This document shows positions 6,394 to 7,785 of a stretch of DNA of 7,785 bases, piece by piece. Numbering within the stretch: the stretch's first letter is position 1; each line of letters opens with the position of its first letter. The position numbers were made by a program, and so were the translations under genes. The notes beneath the pieces are model-generated. The model was not told the origin of the DNA. It worked only from the letters and a program-made list of their open reading frames with translations, and did no database searches. Source of the stretch: Bacteroidota bacterium (GTDB lineage Bacteria; Bacteroidota; Bacteroidia; Flavobacteriales; Flavobacteriaceae); contig JAEZGB010000127.1 in NCBI GenBank assembly GCA_023437485.1, forward strand, positions 1-7,785. The letters run 5' to 3'.

Positions 6394-6918
6394 TCATTTT
6401 GACTTTTCGCCCACAAAGTAATCGGTCTGGGATTTAAAAAGGACATTGAAAGTGGTGAGGCTGCCGTAGATTCGGGTGATGTATTGTTGCAATTCGACTT
6501 TCTCGGCATCATCAAGTTTGCTGGAATTGATTTTTTGTTCCATCACGCGAATCCTGTCGCGCACCATCACAATTTTGTGGAAAAAGGTGTCAATGGGAAC
6601 TTCCTTGCCCTGAACGCCGGGCTGCCCGGGGTCCATGATCAATTTTCCGCCTTTCCATTTATCGGCAATCGGGGCAGCGGGTGTTATGTCGCTCCAGCGC
6701 TGCAACACTGATTTGAGTGTCTTCTCGACATCGTAGAGGCTTATGGTGTCCACCTCGTTTTCGGCCGCTTCGATCACCTCAAATTCGGCATCCAGTTCAA
6801 TCGTTTCCAGGCCATTGTCAATAAATGTGATCCAATATTGCGTCGATGTGACATTGGTAACCACTCCTTTTCCAAGTTCGGGGTGTGAGATCCGCGAACC
6901 GATACCCAGTATTTTCAT
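6394..6918 (-). CDS. Conserved Bacteroidota protein of unknown function with an SH3/Tudor-like N-terminus
   Basis: This is a 174-residue cytoplasmic protein with no signal peptide or membrane segment. Residues 1-50 (GIGSRISHPELGKGVV, then WITFIDNGLETIEL) read as a small beta-barrel. The pattern G-x-R-V/I-x-H-P-x-x-G-x-G-V-V resembles the SH3/Tudor-like domains of CarD-type regulators and the C-terminus of UvrD/PcrA helicases, which bind RNA polymerase. A helical segment follows (DVEKTLKSVLQRW), then a proline- and glycine-rich linker. A long helical region comes last: VPIDTFFHKIVMVRDRIRVMEQ and LQQYITRIYGSLTTFNVLF. I recognise the C-terminal pattern as widespread in Bacteroidota but know of no established function. 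A nucleic-acid- or polymerase-associated role is inference from the N-terminus only. The ATG at 6918 sits about ten bases after a likely transcription start, so the leader is very short. Confidence 0.85.
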   Translation of the reverse strand: MKILGIGSRISHPELGKGVVTNVTSTQYWITFIDNGLETIELDAEFEVIEAAENEVDTISLYDVEKTLKSVLQRWSDITPAAPIADKWKGGKLIMDPGQPGVQGKEVPIDTFFHKIVMVRDRIRVMEQKINSSKLDDAEKVELQQYITRIYGSLTTFNVLFKSQTDYFVGEKSK

Positions 6919-6933
6919 AGTGTTCGTTTTGGG

Positions 6934-6965
6934 CTAAAGTACGCCGCCAGCCTGTAAAAATCAAA
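6934..6965 (-). promoter_or_regulatory. Bacteroidota-type promoter for the 174-residue protein
   Basis: Read on the minus strand, TTTG (6965-6962) is followed after exactly 20 bases by TACTTTAG (6941-6934), one base from TAnnTTTG, and then by C as in the extended consensus. The spacing is ideal and transcription would begin near 6928, about ten bases before the ATG at 6918. A perfect TACATTTG (6969-6962) overlaps the -33 element but has no good partner further upstream. Confidence 0.5.
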
Positions 6966-6989
6966 TGTAAATTTCCAATTTTTAACACA

Positions 6990-7016
6990 TTGATTAAACG
7001 GTATTCCCTATATTTA
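6990..7016 (+). promoter_or_regulatory. Possible promoter for the PAS-domain protein
   Basis: TTG (6990-6992) and TATATTTA (7009-7016, one base from TAnnTTTG) are 16 bases apart, slightly short for the Bacteroidota consensus. Transcription would begin near 7023. That would place upstream open codons outside the message and agrees with translation starting at TTG 7046. Confidence 0.35.
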
Positions 7017-7045
7017 AAAAGTCAAAAATTCAATCCCAAAAACTC

Positions 7046-7785
7046 TTGGAGCAACTGCCCACGCCTGATTTCAGAACCCTCTTTGGCGCGATGCCCGGTG
7101 CCAGCGCACTAGTAAAACCAGACAAACCCCGGTATACCGTTGTAGCATCAACCGATGAATTCTCGACATTCGCCGGGGTTCGTAAGGAAGAACTTATCGG
7201 CAGCAGCCTGTTTACCTATTTTCCCGACAACCCGGACGCCCCAAACTTTTCCAATGACATCCGCAAATCACTCGATGTCTGCATCGCCAACAAGCGCAAG
7301 AATGAGCTGGTTTCGCATCGCTATGACATCTGCACGCCCGATGGAAGTTTTCTTGAAATGTACTGGACGGTGATCCACAATCCAATTCTGGGCGATGACG
7401 GTGAAATTGATTACATCATCCATACGGCCATCGACGTCACTGACCGCATTGTGCTGGGCCGCCGCGATGAAACCATCCGGTCACTGGAACCGGCGCACAA
7501 TCTGTTTAAGCAAGCCGCCATTGCCATCCATATTTTCAAGGGTCCGGAGCTTATCATTGACCTGGCCAATGAACCTTCGCTCAGGATCTGGGGAAGGGAT
7601 AGTTCAATTTTGGGCAGGCCTTTGCGGGAAGCGTTGCCTGAACTCGTTGAGCAAAAGTATGACGATATTATTGACCTGGTGCGGCGCACCGGAATCCCTT
7701 ACCACGCGCATGAGGCCCGTTTGATGGTGCGGCGGGGCGATGAGCCTGAAGAAGGATTCTTTAACTTCATCCTTCAGCCTTACTA
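7046..7785 (+). CDS. PAS-domain sensor protein, probable histidine kinase N-terminus (partial)
   Basis: The frame is open from just after an in-frame stop at 6995-6997 to the right edge. Counted from TTG 7046 it gives 246 residues. Two PAS domains are visible. The first (about 10-135) runs from FRTLFGAMPGASALV through STDEFSTFAGVRKEELIGSSLF and ends with DGEIDYIIHTAIDVTDRI, a typical PAS/PAC exit. The second (from about 150) begins with NLFKQAAIAIHIFKG and includes DLANEPSLRIWGRDSSILGRPLREALPEL. No membrane segment is seen, so this part is cytoplasmic. No ATG lies upstream of 7091, and starting at 7091 would remove the first PAS helix; TTG 7046 therefore fits best, with ATT 7028 a less likely alternative. 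The kinase or other output domain lies outside the window, so histidine kinase is inferred from how such PAS pairs are used in Bacteroidota. The start context is A-rich, without a Shine-Dalgarno site. Confidence 0.85.
   Translation, partial: MEQLPTPDFRTLFGAMPGASALVKPDKPRYTVVASTDEFSTFAGVRKEELIGSSLFTYFPDNPDAPNFSNDIRKSLDVCIANKRKNELVSHRYDICTPDGSFLEMYWTVIHNPILGDDGEIDYIIHTAIDVTDRIVLGRRDETIRSLEPAHNLFKQAAIAIHIFKGPELIIDLANEPSLRIWGRDSSILGRPLREALPELVEQKYDDIIDLVRRTGIPYHAHEARLMVRRGDEPEEGFFNFILQPY

Noticed and set aside
7155..7724. Short plus-strand open frames near the right edge
   Set aside because: The correct frame is the one encoding the two PAS domains from 7046 to the window end. These frames overlap it and show no domain pattern.
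1..7785. CRISPR array, tRNA/rRNA genes, insertion sequence ends, toxin-antitoxin or defence genes
   Set aside because: I found no regularly spaced long repeats, cloverleaf, transposase motif or terminal inverted repeats, and every sizeable gene is accounted for by the listed products.

Overview
The window looks like chromosomal DNA from a Bacteroidota member, most likely Flavobacteriia. The evidence is the start of a giant secreted protein of a type I recognise from flavobacteria, a small conserved Bacteroidota-type protein (6394-6918), start sites preceded by A-rich DNA more often than by Shine-Dalgarno sites, and several near-matches to the Bacteroidota promoter (TTG/TTTG, about 20 bases, TAnnTTTG). 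Coding regions appear balanced to slightly GC-rich by eye while the spacers are AT-rich, which would be on the high side for a Flavobacterium. This taxonomic call rests on pattern recognition, with no database search.

Layout. Positions 1-944 hold two minus-strand genes for secreted proteins: a 164-residue protein, and then, 28 bases downstream, the first 140 residues of a probable large surface or adhesin-like protein that runs off the left edge. Positions 945-1444 are a 500-base AT-rich divergent spacer with several repeats and hairpins, including four imperfect copies of CGATAAAnTGCA. Positions 1445-5048 form a plus-strand polyphosphate cassette: a SixA-type histidine phosphatase, PPK1 (overlapping it by 20 bases) and a short PPX/GppA-type exopolyphosphatase. 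A 115-base spacer follows, with a weak terminator-like hairpin and a possible promoter. Positions 5164-6393 encode a lipoprotein of the PQQ-dependent sugar dehydrogenase family. It converges, with no spacer at all, on a minus-strand conserved protein of unknown function (6394-6918). After a 127-base divergent promoter region, a plus-strand PAS-domain protein, probably the sensor part of a histidine kinase, starts near 7046 and runs off the right edge.

How the genes may work together. The clearest unit is sixA-ppk1-ppx: polyphosphate is made from ATP by PPK1 through a phosphohistidine intermediate and degraded by PPX. A phosphatase of a family that includes phosphohistidine phosphatases is translationally coupled to PPK1. 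The left-hand pair looks like an export unit for the cell surface, probably through the type IX secretion system, although the sorting domain lies outside the window. The sugar dehydrogenase and the PAS protein look like independent units. I see no mobile element, CRISPR array, tRNA or rRNA. Nothing here is clearly a wholly new system; the best leads are the SixA-PPK1 coupling, the phased repeat in front of it, the paired secreted proteins and the uncharacterised 174-residue protein.
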